A stretch of DNA of 64,000 bases from Spodoptera frugiperda (Eukaryota; Arthropoda; Insecta; Lepidoptera; Noctuidae). Shown one piece after another: positions 30,521-53,720 of this stretch. The notes below the pieces were generated by a model. It was not told the origin of the DNA. It saw only the letters and a program-made list of their open reading frames with translations, and made no database searches. Position numbers and translations under genes: made by a program. The stretch lies in contig NC_064230.1 of the NCBI RefSeq assembly GCF_023101765.2, forward strand, positions 7,929,555-7,993,554, given 5' to 3'. How positions within the stretch are numbered: the first letter of the stretch is position 1; every line of letters starts with the position of its first letter.

Positions 30521-30800
30521 ATAACTATCGTGAGACATACTAAATTACACTAGAAATCACGGTTTACTCACTGGTACATTAATGGAGAAAAGCTCTACTA
30601 GTTTCGAGTCACAGAGGGACTCTTTATCGTACTCTCTTTCTCACTCTCTCTTCTTTTTCACTCTACTCTCAGTAGATTATGCGACGTCGCCGCGTCTGCG
30701 CACGCTGCTCATGATGAAGAGTCCCTCTGTGACTCGAAACTAGTAGAGCTTTTCTCCATTAATGTACCAGTGAGTAAACCGTGATTTTTAGTTAATTTAC
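30521..30800. mobile_element. Foldback MITE in CYFIP 3' region (one per unit)
   Basis: Two exact 70-nt complementary arms, 30554-30623 and 30718-30787, separated by 94 nt that include a C/T-rich stretch and GCGACGTCGCCGCGTCTGCG. Equivalents: 35665-35940, 40600-40883, 45650-45935, 50688-50973, 55729-56012 and 60862-61137. Family members outside the array are at 22963-23175 and 26411-26650. In a CYFIP transcript it would form a long hairpin. Confidence 0.75.
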
Positions 30801-31049
30801 TTATTTATGGAAAGTTTTAATATTCCTTATATATTAAACTATATGTCTACATAGGTACTTATATTATTGGAATACATTTGTAGTTGTCTTCAAAAGTATA
30901 CAGTACCCTTAGTACGAGTTTGCTTTACGTTTAAAGTAATCTAAACGAGAGCGCGTTCGGCGTTCTGATTGGCCGGCTCGAATTAACCAACCATACTAAA
31001 GATTGTTAAAATATAAATAAAGAAAACTCATACTAAGGGTTGTTCAAGT

Positions 31050-31425
31050 CATTATACAGTGATTCTAGATAAAACTAGAATACATAATGTTATGTTTACG
31101 TCATAAAACAGGATGTTTCTAAAACACTCTAACGTTACAAACAGGGTGTTAAGCTGTTGTACAAGTCATTACACAGGGTGTGTCTAAAGATAAGCTTACG
31201 TAACACAGGGTGTTGCTAAAGTCATAATACAGGATGTTTCTAAACACCGCTAACCTTATAAACAGGGTGTTTTAAGCCCATAACCGAACTACACACAGGA
31301 TGTTATACTGTTGTACGAGTCGATATACAGAGTGTGCTTATGTAACACAGGATGTTATTCAAGTCATAATACAGTATGTTTCAATACACCTCTACCTTCA
31401 CAAACAGGGTGTGTTACCAACACAG
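31050..31425. repeat. GGGTGTT minisatellite downstream of exon D (one per unit)
   Basis: Degenerate units of about 35-45 bp built around ACAGGGTGTT or ACAGGATGTT alternating with TCAAGTCATAATACAGG. They repeat about ten times and end just before the stop codon, so in the transcript they begin the 3' UTR as ACACCCTGT words. Unit equivalents end at about 36605, 41510, 46550, 51590, 56630 and 61800; copy number differs between units. Confidence 0.65.
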
Positions 31426-31448
31426 CCTCACACAAACGGTCCTCCAGT

Positions 31449-33480
<2,032 letters not shown>

Positions 33481-33521
33481 CTGGGGGGCGATATATTACT
33501 GCATTTACATAACTAGACGAG

Positions 33522-33753
33522 GCCGGTGTCCAAGCAACAAGTTTCTACATGAATCCGCCATGTCAGCGAGCCGGCGTTCCGAGACCGCCCGCCGCCCGCC
33601 AGTGTACACCACGAGTCCGAGCTGCGAGCAGCTGCGTGTCGTAGCCACCCGCAGCAGAACAAAACTTCAAAACGCCACTTCAACAATCTCAAACTAAACA
33701 ACTCAAGCTAACTAATGTAAAACGTACAATAAATATATTTCTCAAACAGCCGG
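33522..33753. other. GC-rich ~227-bp insertion beside exon A (one per unit)
   Basis: Splits a copy of the 270-425 repeat (CTAGACGAGGCCGG before it, CCGGCATTTCCTATCGG after it). GCCGG lies at both junctions (33522-33526 and 33749-33753), a likely target duplication. The first 140 bp are very GC-rich; the end is A-rich with AATAAA at about 33729, close to the right junction. This looks like a retrocopy of a short transcript, + strand. Source unknown. Equivalents near 38774-39005, 43683-43915, 48721-48953, 53762-53994, 58782-59014 and 63966-64000 (cut). Confidence 0.5.
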
Positions 33754-34404
33754 CATTTCCTATCGGACTACTCTGAGAAGAAATGCCGAAACAAACTCAG
33801 AGGTGGCTTGAGGCTTGCCGCTCGATACGGTATTATGTGAGCTCAACTGAAGACGCATGTACTTTCCTCAGTCCGCGACACGCTCAGAATGAGACAGCTC
33901 GCCATGAGGCTTCGCAAGTGGATACTCAGCTGTTGAATGCTCGCAAGTGCGACTGCCAGAAAAAAGGGTCTCGGGTTAAATTCCCGGGTCGGGCACAGCA
34001 TTGCTAGAATAAAAATGCTTTTGAACGTTTCCTGTATAACGTGAAGCTAGCAATTGTCATACTCCTGCCCTCTCTCTCAGGGTGCTTTTCTACCAGAGAT
34101 ATGCAATGTAACTGTGCGAGGAAGATGCGCAGCTCGAGTATGTAATGTGTAGATAGTAGGAAAGCCATCCATAGCACGAATCTTTCCGTATAAGAAACAG
34201 CTTAGCTGATTCCGTTTCCACCAGTGCTAAGCTATTTGTACCAATGAATATGATTGGTGGAAGCCAAACGCATCCACAGCAACGTAGCATAGCACATCTC
34301 TGGAGGAAAGCATTCTTACTCTATTTACTGACATTTCGTAGTGATGACTAAACTATGCAAGCACATTGCACTGTTATTTCCTCCGGACACAGTCGTGTAG
34401 TCTT

Positions 34405-34592
34405 TAGGTAAGTGCCCATATGTCGGCATCGCACGCATTCCGTACGACGTCATAAGTACGCATCGCATGTAGACATTGCTGATGATGCGGTCCGTACGAT
34501 GCGGATCAGTGGACGCAGTTGTATGTGTTTCTATACAAGACTAACTAAAATCCGTTGCGTACGATGCGTACGATGCGGGCCTGTGAACCCTT
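34405..34592. mobile_element. Short MITE of the GGGCCTGTGGAC family (between units)
   Basis: GGTAAGTGCCCATATGTCGG to GATGCGGGCCTGTGAACCCT. It is a normal-sized relative of the expanded element at 2946-3653. Equivalents near 44460-44590, 49498-49628, 54538-54668 and 59617-59790; absent or replaced at the unit 2/3 junction. Confidence 0.6.
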
Positions 34593-36635
34593 ACCTTTTG
34601 TGGTTAAGTTATAAATACGTCGTATCGATTATGACCCGTGGGTTATAATATTAAAAAATACACATTTTTGAGGTTTGTATACTTTATTTAATAATTATAA
34701 TAAAAAGATTACATAATTCTTACAATATTCTTGCATACATCGCCTGGACAGTCCACGCTACCATCAGTTGACTGGACAATCTCTACACTACACGAGTCAC
34801 AGTTTACATATTACCATTAGCTCATGACGATACAAAATTCATGATTTTAATAAATTACATTATACATAGCCAAATAATATATTTCTAATACTTATGTGAG
34901 AATTAATTCTAAATAGATATTTAACCAAAAATATTTTGCTGAGAGACAAATCTCGAATAATATCGAATACAAGCTTCAGCCAGTGGCTTCGTTGGCATTA
35001 CCGTGGGATAAAAAGTATCCTAAGTCTTATTCCAGACCATAATCTACCTCTGTTCCAAATTTCATCCCGATCCTTTCAGCCGTTTTGACGTTATTGAGTA
35101 ATGAGCATACACACAAACTTTCGCATTTATAATATTAGTAAAGTAATAGACTAATAAATAAAATTGTCTCTTTGTTATATAAAATTAACAACTCTTTATT
35201 TTATTACATGCATATGAATATACAATCACCAAAATATTTTTTCGGAATGCCTGAAGTACTGCGAGGCGAACTTATGAATACTGTTAATTCCTGTTTAATT
35301 ATGTTTTAGTTATGTATGTAAGTTGCTTTAATTGGTTGTCTACCGTTGTAACTTTTGAATTAAATACATAAATAAATTTCATTTTTACAATTTTTGTCTG
35401 TCTTTCTGTTTGTTCTGGCTAATTTCTGAAATGGCTGAACCGATTTTGACGGGACTTTTATTGGCAGGTAGCTGATGTACTAAGGAGTAACTTAGGCTGT
35501 TTTTATTAGTCACAAACTCCGCAAATCCAAGCGAGTGAAGCCGCGGGCATCAGTTAGTATTATATTAAAAATTATGTTTAATCTAATAATATAAAAGTCT
35601 TTAGATTATTCAAAAATGCGAATCAATAATAACTTATTAAAGAATTCTTGGAAAATATCTTTATAATAACTATCGTGAGACATACTAAATTAACTAAAAA
35701 TCACGGTTTACTCACTGGTACATTAATGGAGAAAAGCTCTACTAGTTTCGAGTCACAGAGGGACTTTTCATACTCTCTTTCTCACTCTCTCTTCTTTTTC
35801 ACTCTACTCTCAGTAGTCTGTACGACGTCGCCGCGTCTGCGCACACTGCTCATGATGAAGAGTCCCTCTGTGACTCGAAACTAGTAGAGCTTTTCTCTAT
35901 TAATGTACCAGTGAGTAAACCGTGATTTTTATTTAATTTACTAATTTATGGAAAGTTTTAATATTCCTTATATATTAAACTATATGTCTACATAGGTACT
36001 TATATTATTGGAATACATTTGTAGTTGTCTTCAAAGGTATACTTACTACTATTAGTAAGAGTTTACTATGCATGAAATGAAAGAGCGTTCGGCGCTCTGA
36101 TTGGTTGGTTTATTCGAGCCGACCAATCATATCGCCGAACGCGCTCTCGTTTCGTTTTTGTTCAACGTAAAGCAAACTCATACTAAGGGTACTGCTGTTG
36201 TTCAAGTCATTATACAGGATGTGTCTAAACATAAGCTTACGTAACACAGGGTGTTGCTCTAGTCATAATACAGGCTGTTCCTAAACATCTGTAACCTTAT
36301 AAACAGGGTGTTTTAACATAACCAAACTACACACAGGATGTTAAACTGTTGTACAAGTAGTTATACAGGATGTCTCTAAATACAAGCTTACGTAACACAG
36401 GGTGTTATTCAAGTCATAATATAGGCTGTTCCAAAACTCTTCCTATAAACAGGGTGTTTTAACAACATAAACACACTACACACAGTATGTTCAGCTGTTG
36501 TACAAGTCGTTATACAGGGTGTGTCTAAACATAAGCTTATGTTATTCAAGTCATAATACAGGATGTTTCAATACACCTCTACCTTCACAAACAGGGTGTG
36601 TTAACAACACAACCTCACACACACGGTCCTCCCGT

Positions 36636-38732
<2,097 letters not shown>

Positions 38733-39309
38733 CTGGGGGGCGATATATTACTGCATTTACATAACTAGACGAGGCCGGTGTCCAAGCAACAAGTTTCTAC
38801 ATGAATCCGCCATGTCAGCGAGCCGGCGTTCCGAGACCGCCCGCCGCCCGCCAGTGTACACCACGAGTCCGAGCTGCGAGCAGCTGCGTGTCGTAGCCAC
38901 CCGCAGCAGAACAAAACTTCAAAACGCCACTTCAACAATCTCAAACTAAACAACTCAAGCTAACTAATGTAAAACGTACAATAAATATATTTCTCAAACA
39001 GCCGGCATTTCCTATCGGACTACTCTGAGAAGAAATGCCGAAACAAACTCAGAGGTGGCTTGAGGCTTGCCGCTCGATACGGTATTATGTGAGCTCAACT
39101 GAAGACGCATGTACTTTCCTCAGTCCGCGACACGCTCAGAATGAGACAGCTCGCTATGAGGCTTCGCAAGTGGATACTCAGCTGTCGAGTGGTCGTAAGT
39201 GCGACTGCCGGGACAAAGGGTCTCAGCTTCGATTCCCGGGTCGGGCATAGCATTGCTAGAATAAAAATGCTTTTGAACGTTTCCTGTAAAACGCTAGTAG
39301 CTAGCAATT

Positions 39310-39745
39310 GTCATACTCCTGCCCTAAAAAAAGAAAACCTGTCCTCTCTCTGTCGTCCTATTTTTTTTTTATGTTAAATGGACCGACGTTCGGCCGCTAT
39401 CTCGCCTGATGGTAAGTGATGATGCGGCCTAAAGTTTCCTGACAGTTCTAAGTGATAATGGATGCGGTGTGTCGGCGGCTATGTCCTACATGCATGTGTA
39501 TCGTTTCGTTTTGTTTCTGTTTCCGACATTATAAACAAACACGTGACGGCACCGCGTCCATCGCGAGACAATATCAAGACAATTGATCGCGTTATATCGC
39601 CTCACTGTATCCCACGTGCGGTTGGTGACGTAGGACACGTCAATACATTTTGACAGATCGCTCAGAATGTCGCTTTCCGCGACGGGCGATATAGAAGCAC
39701 ACTGCACTGTTATTCGCAGCGAAAAATGTAGTCTTTATGGTTTAT
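39310..39745. other. Segment private to the unit 2/3 junction
   Basis: Not present at the other unit junctions. 39378-39430 is a reverse fragment of the Jockey/CR1-like 3' end (GACGTTCGGCCGCTATCTCG). 39440-39745 is otherwise unfamiliar sequence with CACGTGACGGCACCGCGTCC and GTTGGTGACGTAGGACACGT. No coding capacity was recognised. Confidence 0.5.
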
Positions 39746-41532
39746 TCATAAATATTTCACATCGATTGAGACCCGTGGGGTATAATATAAAAAATACACA
39801 TTTTCAAGGTTTGTATACTTTATTTAATAATTATAATAAAAAGATTACATAATTCTTATCATATTCTTGCATACATCGCCTGGACAGTCCACGCTACCAT
39901 CAGTTGACTGGACAATCTCTACACTACACGAGTCACTGTTTACATGTTACCATTAGCTCATGACGATACAAAATTCATGATTTTAATAAATTACATTATA
40001 CATAGCCAAATAATATATCTCTAATACTTATGTAAGAATTAATTCTAAATCGATTTTTAACCAAAAATATTTTGCTGAGAGACAAATCTCAAATAATATC
40101 GAATACTAGCTTCTGCCAGCGGCTTCGTCCGCGTTCCCGTGGGATAAAAAGTATCCTATGTTTTATTTCAGACCATAATCTACCCCTGTTCCAAATTTCA
40201 TCCCGATCCCTTCAGCCGTTTTGACGTGATTGAGTAACAAATATACACACAAACTTACGCATTTATAATATTAGTAAAGTAATAGACTAATAAATAAAAT
40301 TGTAGTGTCTGTTTGTAATATTGAAATAACTACATGCATATGAATTACATGCAATTTCTGTCTGTCTGTTTGTTCTGGCTAATCTCTAAAATGGCTGAAC
40401 CGATTTTGACGGGACTTTTATTGGCAGGTAGTTGATGTACTAAGGAGCGACAAGCTACTTTGACTTTGAGTGAAGCCGCGGGCATCAGTTAGTATTACAT
40501 TAAAAATTATGCTTAATCTAATAATATAAAGTCTTTAGATTATTCAAAAATGCGAATCAATAATAACTTATTATTAAAGAATTCTTGGAAAATATCTTTA
40601 CAATAACTATCGTGAGACATACTAAATTAACTAAAAATCACGGTTTACTCACTGGTACATTAATGGAGAAAAGCTCTACTAGTTTCGAGTCACAGAGGGA
40701 CTCTTTATCATACTCTCTTTCTCACTCTCTCTCTTATTTTTCACTCTATTCTCAGTAGATTACGCGACGTCGCCGCGTCTGAACACGCTGCTAATGACGA
40801 AGAGTCCCTCTGTGACTCGAAACTAGTAGAGCTTTTCTCCATTAATGTACCAGTGAGTAAACCGTGATTTTTAGTTAATTTACTAATGTATGGAAAGCTT
40901 TAATATTCCTTATATATTAAACTATATGTCTACATAGGTACTTATATTATTGGAATACATTTGTAGTTGTCTTCAAAAGTATACAGTACCCTTAGTACGA
41001 GTTTGTTTTACGTTTAAAGTAATCGAAACGAGAGCGCGTTCGGTGCTCTGATTGGCCGGCTCGAATTAACCAACCATACTAAAGATTGTTAAAATATAAA
41101 TAAAGAAAACTCATACTAAGGGTTGTTCAAGTCATTATACAGTGATTCTAGATAAAACTAGAATACAGAATGTTATGTTTACGTCTTAAAACAGGATGTT
41201 TCTAAAACACACTAACCTTACAAACAGGGTGTTAAGCTGTTGTACAAATCATTATACAGGGTGTGTCTAAACATAAGCTTACGTAACACAGGGTGTTGTT
41301 CAAGTTATAATACAGGATGTTCCTAAACATCTCTAACGTTGTAAACAGGGTGTTTTAACAACATAACCAAAGTACACACAGGATGTCAAGCTGTTTGTAC
41401 AAGTCGTTATACAGGGTGTGTCTAAACATAAACTTACGTTATTCAAGTCATAATACAGAATGTTTCAATACACCTCTACCTTCACAAACAGGGTGTGTCA
41501 ACAACACAACCTCACACAAACGGTCCTCCCGT

Positions 41533-43641
<2,109 letters not shown>

Positions 43642-46580
43642 CTGGGGGGCGATATATTACTGCATTTACATAACTAGACGAGGCCGGTGTCCAAGCAACA
43701 AGTTTCTACATGAATCCGCCATGTCAGCGAGCCGGCGTTCCGAGACCGCCCGCCGCCCGCCAGTGTACACCACGAGTCCGAGCTGCGAGCAGCTGCGTGT
43801 CGTAGCCACTCGCAGCAGAACAAAACTTCAAACCGCCACTTCAACAATCTCAAACTAAACAACTCAAGCTAACTAATGTAAAACGTACAATAAATATATT
43901 TCTCAAACAGCCGGCATTTCCTATCCGACTACTCTGAGAAGAAATGCCGAAACAAACTCAGAGGTGGCTTGAGGCTTGCCGCTCGATACGGTATTATGTG
44001 AGCTCAACTGAAGACGCATGTACTTTCTACAGTCCGCGACACGCTCAGAATGAAACGGCTCGCCATGAGGCTTCGCAAGTGGATACCCAGCTGTTGAGAG
44101 GTCGTAAGTGCGACTGCCTGGAAAAAGGGTCTCAACTTCGATTCCCGGGTCGGGCACAGCATTGCTAAAATAAAAATGCTTTCGAACGTTTACTGTAAAA
44201 CGTGTAGCTAGCAATTGTCATACTCCTGCATTCTCTCTAAGTGTGCTTTTCTACCAGAGATATGCAATGTAACTGTGCGAGGAAGATGCGCAGCTCGAGT
44301 ACGTAATGTGTCGATAGTAGGGAAGCCATCCATATCTTTCCGTATAAGAAACAGCTTAGCTTAGTCTGTTTCCACGAGTGCTAAGATAGCTTTTGATGCT
44401 ATGATATGTGTGCTAAGATGGAAACTTAAAACCAATCATATTCATAGGAATATGATAGGTACGCGTCGCATGTAGGCTTTGCCGATGATGCGGTCCGTAC
44501 GATGCGGATCAGTGGCCGCAGTTGTATGAGTTTCTATACAAGACAAACTAAAATCCGTTGCGAGCGATGCGGGCCTGTGGACTCTTACCTTTTGTGGTTA
44601 GCTTATAAATACGTCGTATCGATTATGACCCGTGGGGTATACTATAAAAAACACATTTTCAAGGTTTGTATACTTTATTTATAATTATAATAAAAAGATT
44701 ACATAATTCTTATAATATTCTTGCATACATCGCCTGGACAGTCCACGCTACCATCAGTTGACTGGACAATCTCTACACTACACGAGTCACTGTTTACATG
44801 TTACCATTAGCTCATGACGATACAAAAATTCATGATTTTAATAAATTACATTATACATAGCCAAATAATATATTTCTAATACTTATGTGAGAATTAATTC
44901 TAAATAGAATTTTAACCAAAAATATTTTGCTGAGAGACAAATCTCAAATAATATCGAATACTAGCTTCTGCCAGTGGCTTCGTCCGCTTTCCTGTGGGAT
45001 AAAAAGTATCCTAAGTGTTATTCCAGACCATAATCTACCCCTGTTCCAAATTTCATCCCAATTTCTTCAGCCGTTTTGACGTGATTGAGTAACAAACATA
45101 CATACAAACTTTCGCATTTATATATTAGTAAAGTAATAGACTAATAAATAAAATTGTCTGTTTGTTATATAAAATTAACAACTCTTTATTTTATTACATG
45201 CATATGAATATACAATCACCAAAATATTTTGTCGAAGCCTGAAGTACTGCGAGGCGAACTTATGAATGCTGTTAATTCCTGTTTAATTATGTTTTACTTA
45301 TGTATGTAAGTTGCTTTAGTTGGTGGTCTACCGTTGTAACTTTTGAATTAAATACATAAATAAATTTAATTTTTATAATTTTTGTCTGTCTTTCTGTTTG
45401 TTCTGGCTAATCTCTGAAAAGGCTAGCCCGATTTTGATGGGACTCTTTTATTGGCAGGTAGCTGATGTACCAAGGAGTAACTTAGGTTACTTTTATTAGT
45501 CACAAAGTCCGCAAATCCAAGCGAGCGAAGCCGCGGGCATCAGTTAGTATTATATTAAAAATTATGCTTAATCTAATAATATAAAGTCTTTAGATTATTC
45601 AAAAAGGCGAATTAATAATAACTTATAAAAGAATTCTTGGAAAATATTTTTATAATAACTATCGTGAGACATACTAAATTACACTAGAAATCACGGTTTA
45701 CTCACTGGTACATTAACGGAGAAAAGCTCTACTAGTTTCGAGTCACAGAGGGACTCTTTATCATACTCTCTTTCTCACTCTCTCTCTTCTTTTTCACTCT
45801 ACTCTCAGTAGATTACGCGACGTCGCCGCGTCTGCGCACGCTGCTCATGATGAAGAGTCCCTCTGTGACTCGAAACTAGTAGAGCTTTTCTCCATTAATG
45901 TACGTGAGTAAACCGTGGTTTTTAGTTAATTTACTTATTAATGGAAAGTTTTAATATTCCTTATATATTAAACTATATGTCTACATAGGTACTTATATTA
46001 TTGGAATACATTTTCAGTTGTCTTCAAAAGTATACAGTAGCTTAGTACGAGTTTGCTTTACGTTTAAAGTAATCGAAACGAGAGCGCGTTCGGTGCTCTG
46101 ATTGGCCGGCTCGAATTAACCAACCATACTAAAGATTGTTAAAATATAAATAAAAAAAACTCATACTAAGGGTTGTTCAAGTCATTATACAGTGATTCTA
46201 GATAAAACTAGAATACATAATGTTATGTTTAATTCATAAAACAGGATGTTTCTAAAACACTCTAACCTTACACACAGGGTGTTAAGCTGTTGTACAAATT
46301 ATTATAGAGGGTGTGTCTAAATACAAGATTATGTAACACAGGGTGTTGCTCAAGTCATAATACAGGATGTTTCTAAACACCTCTAACTTTGTAAACAGGG
46401 TGTTTTAACATAAACAAACTACACACAGGGTGTTAGGCTGTTGTACAAGTAGTTATACAGGATGTGTCTAAACATAAACTTATGTTATTCAAGTCACATA
46501 ATACAGAATGTTTCAATATACCTCTACCTTCACAAACAGGGTGTGTTAACAACACAACCTCACACAAACGGTCCTCCAGT

Positions 46581-48679
<2,099 letters not shown>

Positions 48680-51618
48680 CTGGGGGGCGATATATTACTG
48701 CATTTACATAACTAGACGAGGCCGGTGTCCAAGCAACAAGTTTCTACATGAATCCGCCATGTCAGCGAGCCGGCGTTCCGAGACCGCCCGCCGCCCGCCA
48801 GTGTACACCACGAGTCCGAGCTGCGAGCAGCTGCGTGTCGTAGCCACTCGCAGCAGAACAAAACTTCAAACCGCCACTTCAACAATCTCAAACTAAACAA
48901 CTCAAGCTAACTAATGTAAAACGTACAATAAATATATTTCTCAAACAGCCGGCATTTCCTATCCGACTACTCTGAGAAGAAATGCCGAAACAAACTCAGA
49001 GGTGGCTTGAGGCTTGCCGCTCGATACGGTATTATGTGAGCTCAACTGAAGACGCATGTACTTTCTACAGTCCGCGACACGCTCAGAATGAAACGGCTCG
49101 CCATGAGGCTTCGCAAGTGGATACCCAGCTGTTGAGAGGTCGTAAGTGCGACTGCCTGGAAAAAGGGTCTCAACTTCGATTCCCGGGTCGGGCACAGCAT
49201 TGCTAAAATAAAAATGCTTTCGAACGTTTACTGTAAAACGTGTAGCTAGCAATTGTCATACTCCTGCATTCTCTCTAAGTGTGCTTTTCTACCAGAGATA
49301 TGCAATGTAACTGTGCGAGGAAGATGCGCAGCTCGAGTACGTAATGTGTCGATAGTAGGGAAGCCATCCATATCTTTCCGTATAAGAAACAGCTTAGCTT
49401 AGTCTGTTTCCACGAGTGCTAAGATAGCTTTTGATGCTATGATATGTGTGCTAAGATGGAAACTTAAAACCAATCATATTCATAGGAATATGATAGGTAC
49501 GCGTCGCATGTAGGCTTTGCCGATGATGCGGTCCGTACGATGCGGATCAGTGGCCGCAGTTGTATGAGTTTCTATACAAGACAAACTAAAATCCGTTGCG
49601 AGCGATGCGGGCCTGTGGACTCTTACCTTTTGTGGTTAGCTTATAAATACGTCGTATCGATTATGACCCGTGGGGTATACTATAAAAAACACATTTTCAA
49701 GGTTTGTATACTTTATTTATAATTATAATAAAAAGATTACATAATTCTTATAATATTCTTGCATACATCGCCTGGACAGTCCACGCTACCATCAGTTGAC
49801 TGGACAATCTCTACACTACACGAGTCACTGTTTACATGTTACCATTAGCTCATGACGATACAAAAATTCATGATTTTAATAAATTACATTATACATAGCC
49901 AAATAATATATTTCTAATACTTATGTGAGAATTAATTCTAAATAGAATTTTAACCAAAAATATTTTGCTGAGAGACAAATCTCAAATAATATCGAATACT
50001 AGCTTCTGCCAGTGGCTTCGTCCGCTTTCCTGTGGGATAAAAAGTATCCTAAGTGTTATTCCAGACCATAATCTACCCCTGTTCCAAATTTCATCCCAAT
50101 TTCTTCAGCCGTTTTGACGTGATTGAGTAACAAACATACATACAAACTTTCGCATTTATATATTAGTAAAGTAATAGACTAATAAATAAAATTGTCTGTT
50201 TGTTATATAAAATTAACAACTCTTTATTTTATTACATGCATATGAATATACAATCACCAAAATATTTTGTCGAAGCCTGAAGTACTGCGAGGCGAACTTA
50301 TGAATGCTGTTAATTCCTGTTTAATTATGTTTTACTTATGTATGTAAGTTGCTTTAGTTGGTGGTCTACCGTTGTAACTTTTGAATTAAATACATAAATA
50401 AATTTAATTTTTATAATTTTTGTCTGTCTTTCTGTTTGTTCTGGCTAATCTCTGAAAAGGCTAGCCCGATTTTGATGGGACTCTTTTATTGGCAGGTAGC
50501 TGATGTACCAAGGAGTAACTTAGGTTACTTTTATTAGTCACAAAGTCCGCAAATCCAAGCGAGCGAAGCCGCGGGCATCAGTTAGTATTATATTAAAAAT
50601 TATGCTTAATCTAATAATATAAAGTCTTTAGATTATTCAAAAAGGCGAATTAATAATAACTTATAAAAGAATTCTTGGAAAATATTTTTATAATAACTAT
50701 CGTGAGACATACTAAATTACACTAGAAATCACGGTTTACTCACTGGTACATTAACGGAGAAAAGCTCTACTAGTTTCGAGTCACAGAGGGACTCTTTATC
50801 ATACTCTCTTTCTCACTCTCTCTCTTCTTTTTCACTCTACTCTCAGTAGATTACGCGACGTCGCCGCGTCTGCGCACGCTGCTCATGATGAAGAGTCCCT
50901 CTGTGACTCGAAACTAGTAGAGCTTTTCTCCATTAATGTACGTGAGTAAACCGTGGTTTTTAGTTAATTTACTTATTAATGGAAAGTTTTAATATTCCTT
51001 ATATATTAAACTATATGTCTACATAGGTACTTATATTATTGGAATACATTTTCAGTTGTCTTCAAAAGTATACAGTAGCTTAGTACGAGTTTGCTTTACG
51101 TTTAAAGTAATCGAAACGAGAGCGCGTTCGGTGCTCTGATTGGCCGGCTCGAATTAACCAACCATACTAAAGATTGTTAAAATATAAATAAAAAAAACTC
51201 ATACTAAGGGTTGTTCAAGTCATTATACAGTGATTCTAGATAAAACTAGAATACATAATGTTATGTTTAATTCATAAAACAGGATGTTTCTAAAACACTC
51301 TAACCTTACACACAGGGTGTTAAGCTGTTGTACAAATTATTATAGAGGGTGTGTCTAAATACAAGATTATGTAACACAGGGTGTTGCTCAAGTCATAATA
51401 CAGGATGTTTCTAAACACCTCTAACTTTGTAAACAGGGTGTTTTAACATAAACAAACTACACACAGGGTGTTAGGCTGTTGTACAAGTAGTTATACAGGA
51501 TGTGTCTAAACATAAACTTATGTTATTCAAGTCACATAATACAGAATGTTTCAATATACCTCTACCTTCACAAACAGGGTGTGTTAACAACACAACCTCA
51601 CACAAACGGTCCTCCAGT

Positions 51619-53720
<2,102 letters not shown>

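Noticed and set aside
31050..31425. Regularly spaced repeats resembling a CRISPR array
   Set aside because: Units are degenerate and unevenly spaced, lie in a eukaryotic 3' UTR, and no cas genes exist.
33560..33680. An additional CYFIP exon upstream of exon A inside each unit
   Set aside because: One frame gives a short RLGTP-like coincidence but meets a stop at once and lacks the rest of the expected region. Target-duplication-like borders indicate an insertion instead.
35648..35884. 78-codon ORF (MENIFIITIVRHTKLTKNHG...) in units 2 and 7
   Set aside because: It spans the foldback MITE, and the homologous frame is broken in the other units.
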